From Streptomyces chumphonensis (GTDB lineage: Bacteria > Actinomycetota > Actinomycetes > Streptomycetales > Streptomycetaceae), in the NCBI RefSeq assembly GCF_014779715.1, contig NZ_JACXYU010000017.1:1-64000 (forward strand): a stretch of 64,000 nucleotides of DNA, given 5' to 3'. How positions within the stretch are numbered: the first letter of the stretch is position 1; each line of letters opens with the position of its first letter. The translations under genes were made by a program, and so were the position numbers. This document shows, piece by piece, positions 51,329 through 60,200 of this stretch. The notes under the pieces were generated by a model, which saw only the letters and a list, made by a program, of their open reading frames with translations, did no database searches and was not told the DNA's origin.

Positions 51329-51362
51329 CCGGGCGTGCGGCTCGCCGGAACCGGCGGTCGGC

Positions 51363-52616
51363 TCAGCTCTCCCGCTGCGCGAGAGCCATGGTGTAGGCGG
51401 CCAGCGACGCGTGCACCAGCGCCACGTCGGAGCCCCGGGTCGGGTCGAGACCGGTCACCGTCGCCGCTTTGCGGAGCCGGTAGTCCACGGTTCGTGGGTG
51501 CACCCGCAGCAGCTCCGCCGTCCTGCGCCGGTCCAGCCCACAGTCGATGAAGGCGCGCAGCGTCCCCAGGACGGTCGGATGGTCCCCCAGCGGCCGGAGG
51601 ATGCCGGTGAGCCGGTCCAGGGCGGGGCCGGGGCGGGTGAGCTGGTACTCGAGCAGCACGTCGTCGAGCTGGTACACCCCGGGGGGTCGGCCGCCTGCCT
51701 CGGCCACGGCGCGGATCTCCGTCGCGAGGGGCGCGGCGCGCACGATGTCCTCCGGCCCGGCCGCGACCACGCCGACGAGCAGTTCCGCGCCGCATCGCCG
51801 ACTCAGCCTGCCGACCAGCCCGGCGAGCCGGCCACCGTCCTCGACGACCGGAGCGTGCGACGGCACCTCACGGGGGAGGAGAGCGAGCCCGTCCTTCGGG
51901 GTGAGGGTGGCGAGGGCGTGTCCACGGACTTCGTGGTCCAGCTCGGCCCGAAGCCGGCGCAACTTGCGCCGGGCCGCGATCGTGGGGTCCACGCCCGGGG
52001 CCCGCTCATCCGGGTGATCACCGATCCCCATGCTGAGCACCAGGTAGGAGGGCGCCAGCCCGAGGCCCGCGCGCTCGGCGGCCTGCGCGGCGGCCTCACC
52101 GTCCAGCAACGCGGTCAGCAGCGCCTGGCGCGCCCCGTTCTCCTCGCTCAGGGAGGCCCGCACCTCCTCCGTGTACCCGGCGGCCACGGCCGCTGTGACC
52201 TGGCGCAGGTGCCGCATCACGAGGCGGTGTGTGGCGAGGACCGCGCCCACGTCCTCGGGGCGGGCGGTCGCCATCATCGCCTCGAAGCACTGCTCGGTGC
52301 CGATGAAATAGGCGTCGACGACCGACTCCAGGGGGATGCCCTCCTCGGCCCGCCGGGCCGCCGAGTGCCGCAGCTCCGCCAGCTCGCCGCCGTCGGGCTG
52401 CCGGCCGCTCCGCAGGACCCCGAGGAACATGCGGATGCCGTGCTCGGCGATCTGGGTGATGTCCCGACGCAGTTCCTCCGGCGGAAGGCTGGCGTATACG
52501 GGAACCTCGTCGATCAGTCGCGCCACCAGCCCGGCCGCCAGGTCCGGTGCGCGCACGGCGAGCCGCTGGTGCAGCGGCTCGCCGTCGACGGTGATCTCCT
52601 CCCGGCTCTCGTCCAT
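51363..52616 (-). CDS. PucR/CdaR-type transcriptional regulator
   Basis: A 417-aa regulator. The N-terminal helical RsbRD-like domain (about 20-160) is followed by a GGDEF-like PucR sensor domain (about 165-300). The C-terminal PucR helix-turn-helix is at about 355-410 (CGLDRRRTAELLRVHPRTVD then YRLRKAATVTGL). ATG 52616 has AAGGAGG about 10 bp upstream. It is divergent from a secreted lipase gene across a long palindrome, so it likely controls that gene and itself. Confidence 0.9.
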   Translation of the reverse strand: MDESREEITVDGEPLHQRLAVRAPDLAAGLVARLIDEVPVYASLPPEELRRDITQIAEHGIRMFLGVLRSGRQPDGGELAELRHSAARRAEEGIPLESVVDAYFIGTEQCFEAMMATARPEDVGAVLATHRLVMRHLRQVTAAVAAGYTEEVRASLSEENGARQALLTALLDGEAAAQAAERAGLGLAPSYLVLSMGIGDHPDERAPGVDPTIAARRKLRRLRAELDHEVRGHALATLTPKDGLALLPREVPSHAPVVEDGGRLAGLVGRLSRRCGAELLVGVVAAGPEDIVRAAPLATEIRAVAEAGGRPPGVYQLDDVLLEYQLTRPGPALDRLTGILRPLGDHPTVLGTLRAFIDCGLDRRRTAELLRVHPRTVDYRLRKAATVTGLDPTRGSDVALVHASLAAYTMALAQRES

Positions 52617-52696
52617 CGCGAGCTGCCTCCTTCGCGTTCCGCGGCCCCTGACGGCGCTCGCTGAGGCGGCCGAGCCTAGGGCAGGAGCTCCGGGAG

Positions 52697-52736
52697 GCAC
52701 CCCGTGGTTTGTCACCCGTGACAAACCACGGGGTGC
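52697..52736. promoter_or_regulatory. 40-bp perfect palindrome between the PucR and lipase genes
   Basis: Two 19-bp perfect arms (52697-52715 and 52718-52736) meet at a 2-bp centre. The core reads TTTGTCAC-cc-GTGACAAA. It lies 80 bp from the PucR start and 169 bp from the lipase start, in the only promoter region shared by the two genes. An operator is more likely than a terminator, since no gene ends here. Confidence 0.8.
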
Positions 52737-52905
52737 GAAGTCGACCCGCCAGGCCATCGCCGCCCCGGGACCCCGACCATAACGTGTTGTCACTCCCGCC
52801 ACCGTCACCTGCACGGATCAGCCGTCGGAGGCGGAGCGCACGCGCGCTAGGCACCCCTCAGCGGCCGCAGATCATGCGCCGTTCACCCCCCGACCCGGAG
52901 GCTCG

Positions 52906-53910
52906 ATGTTCTTCCGTGGAAAAAACTCACGTCATGCCAGGCCCAGACGTCTTCCGAGGGCGGCGGCCGTCGGGCTCGCGCTGGCCCTCGCCACGGTCAC
53001 GGCTACCCCTTCGGCCCTCGCCGGGTCCGTGGCCGGGGACGCCGACAGCGTCCCGGCGGAGACGTATCCGGTCGGCGGCCTCAGCACCGCCGTCCACAAC
53101 ATGCTGTACAGCCCCAACGCGGTGGCCGGAGCCAACGACTGGGACTGCGAGCCGTCTCCCGAGCATCCTGAGCCGGTCGTGCTGGTGCCCGCCACACTCT
53201 CGAACATGGGCGGCAACTGGGCCGCACTCTCTCCGATGCTCGCCAACGCCGGGTACTGCGTCTACTCCTTCAACTACGGCATGAACGGGCTCTCGCTCGG
53301 CCGTTTCGGGGGGCTCACGGACATCTCCGGCAGCGCACGGACCATGAGCGAGTTCGTCGACCGGGTCCTCGCCGCCACGGGGGCGGAGAAGGTGGACGTG
53401 GTCGGTCACTCCCAAGGCGGCATGATGCCGCACTACTACGTCAAACGGCTCGGGGGCGCCGACACGGTCGACGACTTCGTCGCGCTGGCCCCCAGCAACC
53501 ACGGCACCACCAGCGCCGGGCTCCTCCACCTCAGGGACTTCATCGACCCGTTCGGGATCATCGACGTCCTCCTCACCCGCCTCGACCTGGCCGGACTGGC
53601 GCAGCAGGCGGAGGGCTCGCGGTTCCAGACCGCTCTCTTCGGGGACGGCGACACCGTGCCCGGCCCGCACTACACGGTCATCCAGACCCGGAACGACAAG
53701 GTCGTCACGCCGTACACCAACGCGTTCCTCGACGCCGAGCCCGGAACCGAGGTCACCAACATCCTGCTGCAGGACCAGTGCCCAAACGATCCGGTCGGAC
53801 ACATGGGGCTCTTCCTGGACGGGCCGGCCCTCCAGCACGTGATCAACGCACTCGGTGACGGCCCGGCCGACTTCCGGCCCAGTTGCACGGACTACGGCCC
53901 GCGCTTCTGA
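52906..53910 (+). CDS. Secreted triacylglycerol lipase/esterase (alpha/beta hydrolase)
   Basis: A 334-aa extracellular hydrolase. Residues 1-39 form a twin-Arg-rich Sec/Tat-like signal peptide ending ATPSALAGS. VVLVPATLSNMGGNWAALSP is the oxyanion region, VDVVGHSQGGMMPHYYVKRL is the nucleophile elbow, the Asp is near TRNDKVVTPY and the His is in PVGHMGLFLDGPA. It belongs to the actinobacterial lipases of the LipA/Est family. It is probably under PucR control through the 40-bp palindrome. Confidence 0.92.
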   Translation: MFFRGKNSRHARPRRLPRAAAVGLALALATVTATPSALAGSVAGDADSVPAETYPVGGLSTAVHNMLYSPNAVAGANDWDCEPSPEHPEPVVLVPATLSNMGGNWAALSPMLANAGYCVYSFNYGMNGLSLGRFGGLTDISGSARTMSEFVDRVLAATGAEKVDVVGHSQGGMMPHYYVKRLGGADTVDDFVALAPSNHGTTSAGLLHLRDFIDPFGIIDVLLTRLDLAGLAQQAEGSRFQTALFGDGDTVPGPHYTVIQTRNDKVVTPYTNAFLDAEPGTEVTNILLQDQCPNDPVGHMGLFLDGPALQHVINALGDGPADFRPSCTDYGPRF

Positions 53911-53920
53911 GCCTCATCCG

Positions 53921-53966
53921 GCCGTCCGGTGTGCGACCGACCCGCGTCGGTCGCACACCGGACGGC
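53921..53966. terminator. Lipase terminator
   Basis: A perfect 21-bp stem (53921-53941 with 53946-53966) with a CCGC tetraloop begins 10 bp after the lipase stop codon. Confidence 0.92.
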
Positions 53967-54062
53967 CCGTAGCGCCGTGAGCGGGCGTCACTGGACGGCG
54001 GCGCCGCCGGAAGGGGCCCCTCGCCTGACGTCCCAGCCCCTCAGCGAGAACCCGGAGAAACC

Positions 54063-55406
54063 GTGCCCACCCCCCTGCCCGACCTGACGGAGAAGCTGCC
54101 CCCGCTGCAGGCACGCAATGCCTGGCGCGTACTGTTCCTCCTCGCCCTGATCAACCTGCTGAACTTCTACGACCGCACGATCCCGGCGGCCGTCGTCGAG
54201 CCGATCAAGGCGGAGTTCGGCCTCGCCGACACCCACATCGGGGTGCTCGGCGGCGCCTTCACCGTGGTCTACGCGGGCGCCGGTCTCCACCTGGGCAAGC
54301 TCGCCGACCGGGCCTCCCGCAAGCGCGTGATGGGCTGGGGGCTCGTGGCCTGGAGCGGCTTCACGGCGGCCAGCGGTGCCGTCGTCAACTTCGCTACGCT
54401 CCTCCTGACCCGGCTGGGGGTCGGAGTGGGAGAGGCGGCCTACGCGCCGGCGGCGAACTCCACGATCGCCGACCTGTTTCCTCCGCAGAAGCGGTCGCGT
54501 GCGGTCGCGGTGTTCTCCCTCGGTCTGCCGCTCGGGCTGACGCTGGCGTTCTTCACCACCGGGGCGATGGTGGACGCGTTCGGCTCCTGGCGGGCGCCGT
54601 TCCTCGTGGCCTCGGTACCGGGACTGCTCCTGGCAGCAGCGGTGTTCGTGATGCGCGAGCCCGTCCGGGGCGCGTCGGAGAGGCTGGCCGCCCCGACCGC
54701 CGAGGTCGATCGCCCGATCCGGACCCTCCTGGCCGTGCCCACCATGCGCTGGCTCGTCGTCAGCGGCATCGGCCTGCAGGTGGCCTCGTACTCGGTGGCC
54801 ACCTTTCTGGTGCCGCTGTTCCAGCGCTGGTTCGGCGCGTCGCTGACCGTGGCCGCGACCAACACGGGCGTCGTGCTGGGCCTCACCGGGCTGGTGGGCC
54901 TACTGCTGGGCGGCTTCGTGGCCGACCGGGCGGCCCGGCGGTCTCCGAGGGGGCGGGTTCTCGTGGGGGCGGGGTGCCTGACCGCCGCAGTGCCGCTGAC
55001 TCTTGCTGCGCTGCTGCTGGACCGAGGACGGTCGGGACTGTTCGTCGTGCTCTTCGGCCTGGGCTGGCTGCTCGTCTACCAGTACTACACCGCCGTCTAC
55101 CCGGCGATCGCCGACATCGTGGCGCCGGGGCTGCGTTCGACGGCGGTTGCCGTCTACTTCGCGGCGATGTACCTCCTGGGAGGCGCGATCGGCCCCGTCG
55201 TCACGGGTGTGCTCTCCGACCGCATCGCCGACGCGCAGGGCGGCGCGAGCGAGGCCGCTGCCGAGGCACGGGGCTTGCACGACAGCCTCCTGTTCGTCGT
55301 GCCCCCGTCCCTGGCGCTCACCGCGCTCGCCCTCTACCTGGCGGCCCGGACCATTCACGCCGACCACGACGCGCGGCTTCGGCGGCCGGTCGCTGAGTCC
55401 CGGTGA
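54063..55406 (+). CDS. MFS transporter (spinster-like/ACS-type, 12 TM)
   Basis: A 447-aa transporter with 12 predicted helices. The N-terminus NLLNFYDRTIPAAVVEPIKA, the loop motif GKLADRASRKRVMGWG and VGVGEAAYAPAANSTIADLF are typical of the spinster/sphingolipid-like and phthalate permease-like MFS groups. Such proteins move organic acids or lipids. GTG 54063 starts 96 bp after the lipase terminator, so it has its own promoter. Confidence 0.9.
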   Translation: MPTPLPDLTEKLPPLQARNAWRVLFLLALINLLNFYDRTIPAAVVEPIKAEFGLADTHIGVLGGAFTVVYAGAGLHLGKLADRASRKRVMGWGLVAWSGFTAASGAVVNFATLLLTRLGVGVGEAAYAPAANSTIADLFPPQKRSRAVAVFSLGLPLGLTLAFFTTGAMVDAFGSWRAPFLVASVPGLLLAAAVFVMREPVRGASERLAAPTAEVDRPIRTLLAVPTMRWLVVSGIGLQVASYSVATFLVPLFQRWFGASLTVAATNTGVVLGLTGLVGLLLGGFVADRAARRSPRGRVLVGAGCLTAAVPLTLAALLLDRGRSGLFVVLFGLGWLLVYQYYTAVYPAIADIVAPGLRSTAVAVYFAAMYLLGGAIGPVVTGVLSDRIADAQGGASEAAAEARGLHDSLLFVVPPSLALTALALYLAARTIHADHDARLRRPVAESR

Positions 55407-55429
55407 CAAGAAGGGGCTGCGCTGACGTC

Positions 55430-55939
55430 TCAGCCGCGCCCGGGGAGGGTGACGTCCGCCCGGGGGGAGTCCGGTGACGCGTGGCCCGCCGCGTCGACGG
55501 CCCGCACCGTGAAGGTGTAGCTGATCCCCGGCTCCAGCCCGGTGATCTCCGTCTCCAGGGTGTCGGCCCCGACCTCGGCCACCGGGGTGGCCGTCCCCTG
55601 CTGGAAGACCTGGTACGTCGCGACGGCCGATCCGCCGTCCGGGCCGGCGGGCGGCTCCCAGCTCAGCCGTACGGTGCCGGAGTCCACCGCGCGTACCGCG
55701 AGGTGCTGCGGCGGCGCGGGCGGTGCGGGGGCCGCCTGCGGCCCGGACGTCGGGGGCGCCGGCCGTGGTGCCGTTCCGACGGGCGGGTGCGACGCCTCGG
55801 TCGGGACGTCCGGGCGGGCCGTGGCGCTGCCGGACACCCCCGCCGTCAGGACGAGGGCCAGCACCGCCACGACGGTGCGGGCCCTCGGCCCGCTGCCGGG
55901 CGCGCCGCCCGGCGTGTCGACCGGATGCCTGCGTGCCAC
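55430..55939 (-). CDS. Secreted fibronectin type III domain protein
   Basis: A 169-aa exported protein. A signal peptide/anchor covers residues about 20-42 (RTVVAVLALVLTAGVSGSAT). A Pro/Ala-rich linker (about 45-77) leads to a single FN3 domain (about 78-167, PQHLAVRAVDSGTVRLSWEP, YQVFQQG, ISYTFTVRAVDAAGH). GTG 55939 has GGGAGG upstream. FN3 domains usually space enzymatic or binding domains; here it stands alone. It is tail-to-tail with the MFS gene. Confidence 0.85.
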   Translation of the reverse strand: MARRHPVDTPGGAPGSGPRARTVVAVLALVLTAGVSGSATARPDVPTEASHPPVGTAPRPAPPTSGPQAAPAPPAPPQHLAVRAVDSGTVRLSWEPPAGPDGGSAVATYQVFQQGTATPVAEVGADTLETEITGLEPGISYTFTVRAVDAAGHASPDSPRADVTLPGRG

Positions 55940-56053
55940 CGGAGACCTCCCGAGGGGTGGGGCATGGATGCCGATGCCTGTCCGATAAGAGCGAATCCTG
56001 CTTATTGTGCGGCAGGCCCCGTCACGCTCCGCAAGTCGGCGCGCACGTCGGCA

Positions 56054-56108
56054 CGACGACGAGGGCCCGTCCGGACGGTGCTGTCGTCCGGACGGGCCCT
56101 CGTCGTCG
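56054..56108. terminator. Sigma-factor gene terminator
   Basis: A perfect 23-bp stem (56054-56076 with 56086-56108) with a 9-nt loop begins 11 bp after the minus-strand sigma gene. Confidence 0.9.
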
Positions 56109-56119
56109 GGCGGGGTGGC

Positions 56120-57001
56120 TCACTCCTCGACGAGGAGCCCCTTGCGCAGCTTGCCCAGCGTGCGGGCGAGGAGGCGCGAGACGTGCATCTGGGAGATGCC
56201 CAGCTCCTCGCCGATCTCGGACTGCGTCATGTTCGCCACGAAGCGCAGGGAGAGGATGTGCCGGTCGCGGGCCGGCAGCTCGGCGATGAGCGGCTTGAGG
56301 GACTCGACGTACTCGATGCCCTCCAGGCCGTGGTCCTCGTAGCCGATGCGGTCGGCGAGGGCGCCCTCGGAGTCGTCCTCCTCCGGCTGGGCGTCGAGGG
56401 AGCTGGCGGTGTAGGCGTTGCTCGCCGCCATGCCCTCCACGACCTCCTCGCGGGAGATGTTCAGCCGCTGGGCCAGCTCGGTGACGGTCGGGGCGCGGTC
56501 GAGGGACTGGGCCAGCTCGTCGCTCGCCTTGGCCAGGTCCAGGCGCAGCTCCTGGAGCCGGCGCGGCACCCGGACGGACCAGGAGGTGTCACGGAAGAAG
56601 CGCTTGATCTCGCCGATGATCGTCGGCATCGCGAAGGTGGGGAACTCCACGCCCCGGTTGCTCTCGAACCGGTCGATGGCCTTGATGAGGCCGATCGTCC
56701 CCACCTGGACGATGTCCTCCATCGGCTCGCTGCGGGAGCGGAAGCGGGAGGCGGCGAACTTGACCAGGGCCAGGTTCAGCTCGACCAGGGTGTTGCGGAC
56801 GTAGGCGTGCTCGTGCGTTCCCTCCTCCGCCGCCGCCAGACGCTCGAAGAGCGTCTTGGACAGGGCCCGCGCGTCGTGCGGGGCGACCTCGTCGAACGGG
56901 GGCATCGCGGGAAGGCGGGTGAAGGCGGCGTCGGGGTCGGCGCCGTCGGAGCCCTCGCGAAGGGTGCGCTCGGCGTCTACCTCGTCGAGCTGGGGTGACA
57001 T
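56120..57001 (-). CDS. SigB/SigF/SigG-family RNA polymerase sigma factor (SigI-like)
   Basis: A 293-aa stress-response sigma factor. Region 2 holds VELNLALVKFAASRFRSRSE and then IVQVGTIGLIKAIDRFE. Region 3 is at about 150-215, and region 4 ends with ANMTQSEIGEELGISQMHVS then RLLARTL. It is divergent from a STAS antagonist gene and a HATPase anti-sigma gene, which is the usual partner-switching set. The arrangement resembles the SigI locus of Streptomyces coelicolor, but the identity to any one paralogue cannot be proven by eye. Confidence 0.92.
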   Translation of the reverse strand: MSPQLDEVDAERTLREGSDGADPDAAFTRLPAMPPFDEVAPHDARALSKTLFERLAAAEEGTHEHAYVRNTLVELNLALVKFAASRFRSRSEPMEDIVQVGTIGLIKAIDRFESNRGVEFPTFAMPTIIGEIKRFFRDTSWSVRVPRRLQELRLDLAKASDELAQSLDRAPTVTELAQRLNISREEVVEGMAASNAYTASSLDAQPEEDDSEGALADRIGYEDHGLEGIEYVESLKPLIAELPARDRHILSLRFVANMTQSEIGEELGISQMHVSRLLARTLGKLRKGLLVEE

Positions 57002-57151
57002 GACGTGTCCTCCTCATTGACCGGCATCAGGCTGCCGGGGCCGTGACGTGCACTGCGAGGTGCGGCGCCTCCATGGCTGACGTGTGGGCTCGTTCCTCTT
57101 AGGGGTATCGGGTGGTGCGGAGGCATGGCAAGTGCGGTATGCCGAGTGAGG

Positions 57152-57177
57152 GTTTTATGTCGCTTTTGCTCGGGTAC
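57152..57177 (+). promoter_or_regulatory. Sigma-B/SigF-type promoter upstream of the STAS gene
   Basis: GTTT (57152-57155) and GGGTAC (57172-57177) are spaced by 16 bp, matching the GTTT-N14-17-GGGTAY pattern of SigB-family promoters. It lies about 100 bp before the STAS gene start. A weaker second candidate has GTGT (57082) with GGGTAT (57103). Confidence 0.6.
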
Positions 57178-57279
57178 CGGTCGCGGGCGTCAAGGCGTAA
57201 GGTTCGAACGTGCGAACACGGGGGTCGAGGAGAGCGCGGCAACGGGCGGGACCGGCCGTGAAGAGCAGGTGAGGTGTGC

Positions 57280-57663
57280 ATGGACCGGGGAATGCCCGGG
57301 AGTACGAGCAACAGGGGACGGCTCACGGTTGAGGTGCGCCGGGAGGGTGAGACCGCGGTCATCGCGCCCGAAGGTGAGCTTGACCACCACACGGCCGATG
57401 TGTTGCGTGCGCCACTCCGTTCCTCGGTGGAGGAGGGCTGCACCCGTCTCCTCGTGGACTGTTCCCGGCTGGAGTTCCTGGACTCCACCGGGCTCAACGT
57501 GCTGCTGGCCGCCCGGCTGGAGGCCGAGGCCGTCGGCGGGACCGTCCACCTCGCGGCGATGCGCCCCGTCGTCGCCCGCGTCTTCGAGATCACCGGTGCG
57601 GGCGCCGTCTTCACCGTGCACGAGACGCTCGCCGACGCCCTGCGGGAGCTGCCCGACACATGA
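57280..57663 (+). CDS. STAS-domain anti-sigma factor antagonist
   Basis: A 127-aa single STAS domain. The phosphorylatable Ser is in CSRLEFLDSTGLNVLLAA (the D-S-T-G motif). It releases a sigma factor by binding the HATPase anti-sigma when dephosphorylated. ATG 57280 has GAGG 5 bp upstream; GTG 57274 is possible. It forms the partner-switch module with the gene 147 bp downstream. Confidence 0.93.
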   Translation: MDRGMPGSTSNRGRLTVEVRREGETAVIAPEGELDHHTADVLRAPLRSSVEEGCTRLLVDCSRLEFLDSTGLNVLLAARLEAEAVGGTVHLAAMRPVVARVFEITGAGAVFTVHETLADALRELPDT

Positions 57664-57810
57664 TCAAGCGCGGCGCGCCGTGTGCCGCGTAATCCGCGTC
57701 ACACGAGCCTGGCCGAATCCGTGGGTGTTCCCTCGGAGTGGCCGGGCAGGAGACCCTCTGTATCTGCTGGCGGCAAAGTCCAACACGGGAACCGGTGAGG
57801 TGAAGGACTC

Positions 57811-58314
57811 ATGAGCACCACCCGGCCCTCTCCGGCGGGCGACGTCGGCCCGGAGCCCGAAAGTGCTGCGGGGCCCCACCTCGCGTCGGCCGGACAAGTG
57901 CGCGAGCTGCGCCAGGTCCGCAGGCTCCGCCTCCTCGGTGTGAGCGGCGCCGTCCAGCGTGCCCGTGACTTCTGCCGCGAGGCCCTGCACGACTGGGAGT
58001 GGCTGCCGGCCAACGGGCAGGACGACCAGGCCGCGGCCGAGGACGTGCTGCTGGTCGTCTCGGAGCTGGTCACCAACGCCTGTCTGCACGCGGGTGGCCC
58101 GCAGGAGGTCCGCATCACCCGCGGCCAGAAGTCGGTACGCCTGGAGGTGCTGGACGGCGGCGACGGGCAGCCGGCGCCGCGCACCCCGCACCGGGCCGGC
58201 CGGCCCGGCGGGCACGGCATGTTCATCGTGCAGCGCCTGTGCGCGGACTGGGGTGTCGCCCACGCCTCCGACGGCCTCGGGAAGACGGTCTGGGCCGAGC
58301 TGGCCCAGCCCTGA
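57811..58314 (+). CDS. HATPase anti-sigma factor (RsbW/SpoIIAB-like serine kinase)
   Basis: A 167-aa GHKL ATPase. The N-box is LLVVSELVTNACLHAGGP, the G1 region is LEVLDGGDG, and the G2 region is GRPGGHGMFIVQRLC. It binds the sigma factor and phosphorylates the STAS antagonist. The N-terminal 40 residues are disordered. ATG 57811 is preceded by GGTGAGG. Confidence 0.92.
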   Translation: MSTTRPSPAGDVGPEPESAAGPHLASAGQVRELRQVRRLRLLGVSGAVQRARDFCREALHDWEWLPANGQDDQAAAEDVLLVVSELVTNACLHAGGPQEVRITRGQKSVRLEVLDGGDGQPAPRTPHRAGRPGGHGMFIVQRLCADWGVAHASDGLGKTVWAELAQP

Positions 58315-58361
58315 GCCCTCCCCTTCGGGGCCGGCCCCGGCGGGCGAGCCCCTGTCCCGGG

Positions 58362-59402
58362 TCACGTCGCCGGAACCAGACTCTTCAGCAGGGCGAGGGC
58401 CTCCGCCAGGCCGCGCGGCCGGTGTGCGTGAGCCGCCGGAGCCCCCGCCCAACCGGGACCGGCGGTGAGGACCGCCGGCCGCACGCGCGCCCCCCGCACG
58501 CCCCAGGCCGTCCGGGCCAGGTGCTCCGCGAACGCCCGGCTCGACGTCGAGCGTGACTGGGACCACAGGACGACCGCCGTGGGCCCGGTCCGCCGGACGG
58601 TCTCCTCCACGGCGGGCGCGGGGACGGCCGCCCCGAGCATCAGCAGCGGGACGCCGAGCGGAGCGCAGGCGGCGGCGAGCGCCTCCAGCGGCAGCGCGTG
58701 CAGCTCGCCGGGCATGCAGGCCAGCACGACGGGGGGCGCGTCGGCGCGGCCCCCGTCGTGCTGGCCCGCGTGACCGGCCGGGACCCCGGTGACGGAGGCG
58801 GCCCGCAGCGTCGCGGAGACGTGCCAGGACAGCAGGTGCTCGACCTCCACGTACCGGTCGCCCTCGGACGCCCACTTGCGCCCCACGGCCCGCAGCGCGG
58901 GCATCATCACCTCGTCCCACGCCTCCACCAGGCCGTAGGCGGCGATGGCGGCGCTCAGCGCCTGTTCGACCGCCCGCGCGTCGAGCCGCATCGCGGCCCG
59001 TGCCAGGCCACGGCACTCCGGCCGGACCCCGCCGCCCAGCGGCAGGCCGCCCCCGGCCCCCGGGCGGGCCGCACCGGCCCGCGACCCGTCGGCACCGGCC
59101 CCCTCGGCCCCGGCCGCGTCCGGAGCGGCGACCGCCGGGACGTCGGGCGGCCGCGCGCCCCGCAGCGCGGCCGCGGCCGCCTCGGCGGGGGCCAGGCCCG
59201 TGGCCGTCAGCCGACACATCTCCTCCAGCATCCGGACGTCGTCCGGCGTCCAGCGCCGGTGCCGTCCCTCGGCACGCGCCGTGGGGCCGACGCCGTACCG
59301 CCGGTCCCAGGAGCGCAACGTCGTCGGGGAGACGCCGAGCCGCCGGGAGACGGCTCCCGTGGTCAGCCCCGCCGTGGCCTGTGGAGTGTCCATGCCTGCC
59401 AT
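58362..59402 (-). CDS. MerR-family regulator with B12-binding-like domain (LitR/CarH-like)
   Basis: A 346-aa regulator. The N-terminal MerR helix-turn-helix (TTGAVSRRLGVSPTTLRSWD, residues about 14-80) is followed by an Ala/Gly-rich linker and a helical bundle with GRKWASEGDRYVEVEHLLSW. A Rossmann-like domain follows with MPGELHALPLEALAAACAPL and VVLWSQSRS. In CarH/LitR photoreceptors a W-x9-EH motif and a His bind cobalamin; here the spacing between Trp and EH is one residue longer and the DxHxxG motif reads ELHALP. Light or B12 sensing is therefore plausible but unproven. The start could also be 59393. Confidence 0.8.
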   Translation of the reverse strand: MAGMDTPQATAGLTTGAVSRRLGVSPTTLRSWDRRYGVGPTARAEGRHRRWTPDDVRMLEEMCRLTATGLAPAEAAAAALRGARPPDVPAVAAPDAAGAEGAGADGSRAGAARPGAGGGLPLGGGVRPECRGLARAAMRLDARAVEQALSAAIAAYGLVEAWDEVMMPALRAVGRKWASEGDRYVEVEHLLSWHVSATLRAASVTGVPAGHAGQHDGGRADAPPVVLACMPGELHALPLEALAAACAPLGVPLLMLGAAVPAPAVEETVRRTGPTAVVLWSQSRSTSSRAFAEHLARTAWGVRGARVRPAVLTAGPGWAGAPAAHAHRPRGLAEALALLKSLVPAT

Positions 59403-59546
59403 GATACGACGCACAATCAATGCAAGTTGCTCCCGTTGCGTCGATTCACGATGCTCGCAGACAACGAGACCGGCCGGACCGGCAGTGCGTCGGACCGGCC
59501 CCGGAACCCGCACCCCGGGTCCGGCCGTCGGCGGGAGGAGCCCTCC

Positions 59547-60200
59547 ATGCAGGTCAGTCCCACACGCACCGCCCCTCCCGGGACCGAGCGGGCGCTGCGC
59601 GCTCCGGTGGAGGAGCTGCTCGGCGACGAGGAGCTGGCCGCACGCTTCGCCCGGGGAGGTGAACGCGAGCTCGCCGCCGTCTACGGACGCTGGTCCGCGC
59701 TCGTCCACACCCTCGCCGTGCGGGCCCTCGGCGACGCCTCCGAGGCGGAGGACGTCACCCAGCAGGTGTTCCTCGCGGCCTGGCGCGGCCGGCACGGCTA
59801 CCGGCCGGAGCAGGGCCCGCTCGGCGGATGGCTGGTCGGCATCACGCGGCGCCGGATCGCCGACGCCCTGGCGGCCCGCTCCCGCCGCGGCGACCTGGCC
59901 GCGCGGGCCGCGGCGCGGGGCGGCCCGGTGGCGCCGGAACAGCGGGAGGCGGAGGCTGCCCTTGACCGGGTCCTGCTGGCCCACGAACTCGCCGCGCTCC
60001 CGACCGCGCAGCGGCGCGTGCTGCGCCTGGCCTTCTACGAGGACCTCACCCAGGCGCAGATAGCCGAGCGCACCGGGCTCGCGCTGGGCACCGTGAAGAG
60101 CCACGCCCGGCGCGGCCTGCACCGGCTGCGTACCCGGCTGACCGAACAGGCCGGCCCCCCGACCGCGCCCGTATCACCCGTTCGGAGGAGTGCACCATGA
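59547..60200 (+). CDS. ECF-type RNA polymerase sigma factor
   Basis: A 217-aa sigma factor with region 2 (LVHTLAVRALGDASEAEDVT, QQVFLAAWRGRHGYRPEQG) and region 4 (ALPTAQRRVLRLAFYEDLTQ, IAERTGLALGTVKSHARRGL). ATG 59547 with GGGAGGAG upstream is chosen; an ATG at 59451 is in frame. It is divergent from the B12-domain MerR gene, an arrangement seen for the LitR-LitS light-response pair. It overlaps the next gene by 4 bp. Confidence 0.9.
   Translation: MQVSPTRTAPPGTERALRAPVEELLGDEELAARFARGGERELAAVYGRWSALVHTLAVRALGDASEAEDVTQQVFLAAWRGRHGYRPEQGPLGGWLVGITRRRIADALAARSRRGDLAARAAARGGPVAPEQREAEAALDRVLLAHELAALPTAQRRVLRLAFYEDLTQAQIAERTGLALGTVKSHARRGLHRLRTRLTEQAGPPTAPVSPVRRSAP

Noticed and set aside
57202..57217. 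GTTCGAAC-like palindrome before the STAS gene, considered as a tRNA T-loop or LexA box
   Set aside because: No tRNA structure surrounds it and the half-site order is opposite to the LexA pattern.
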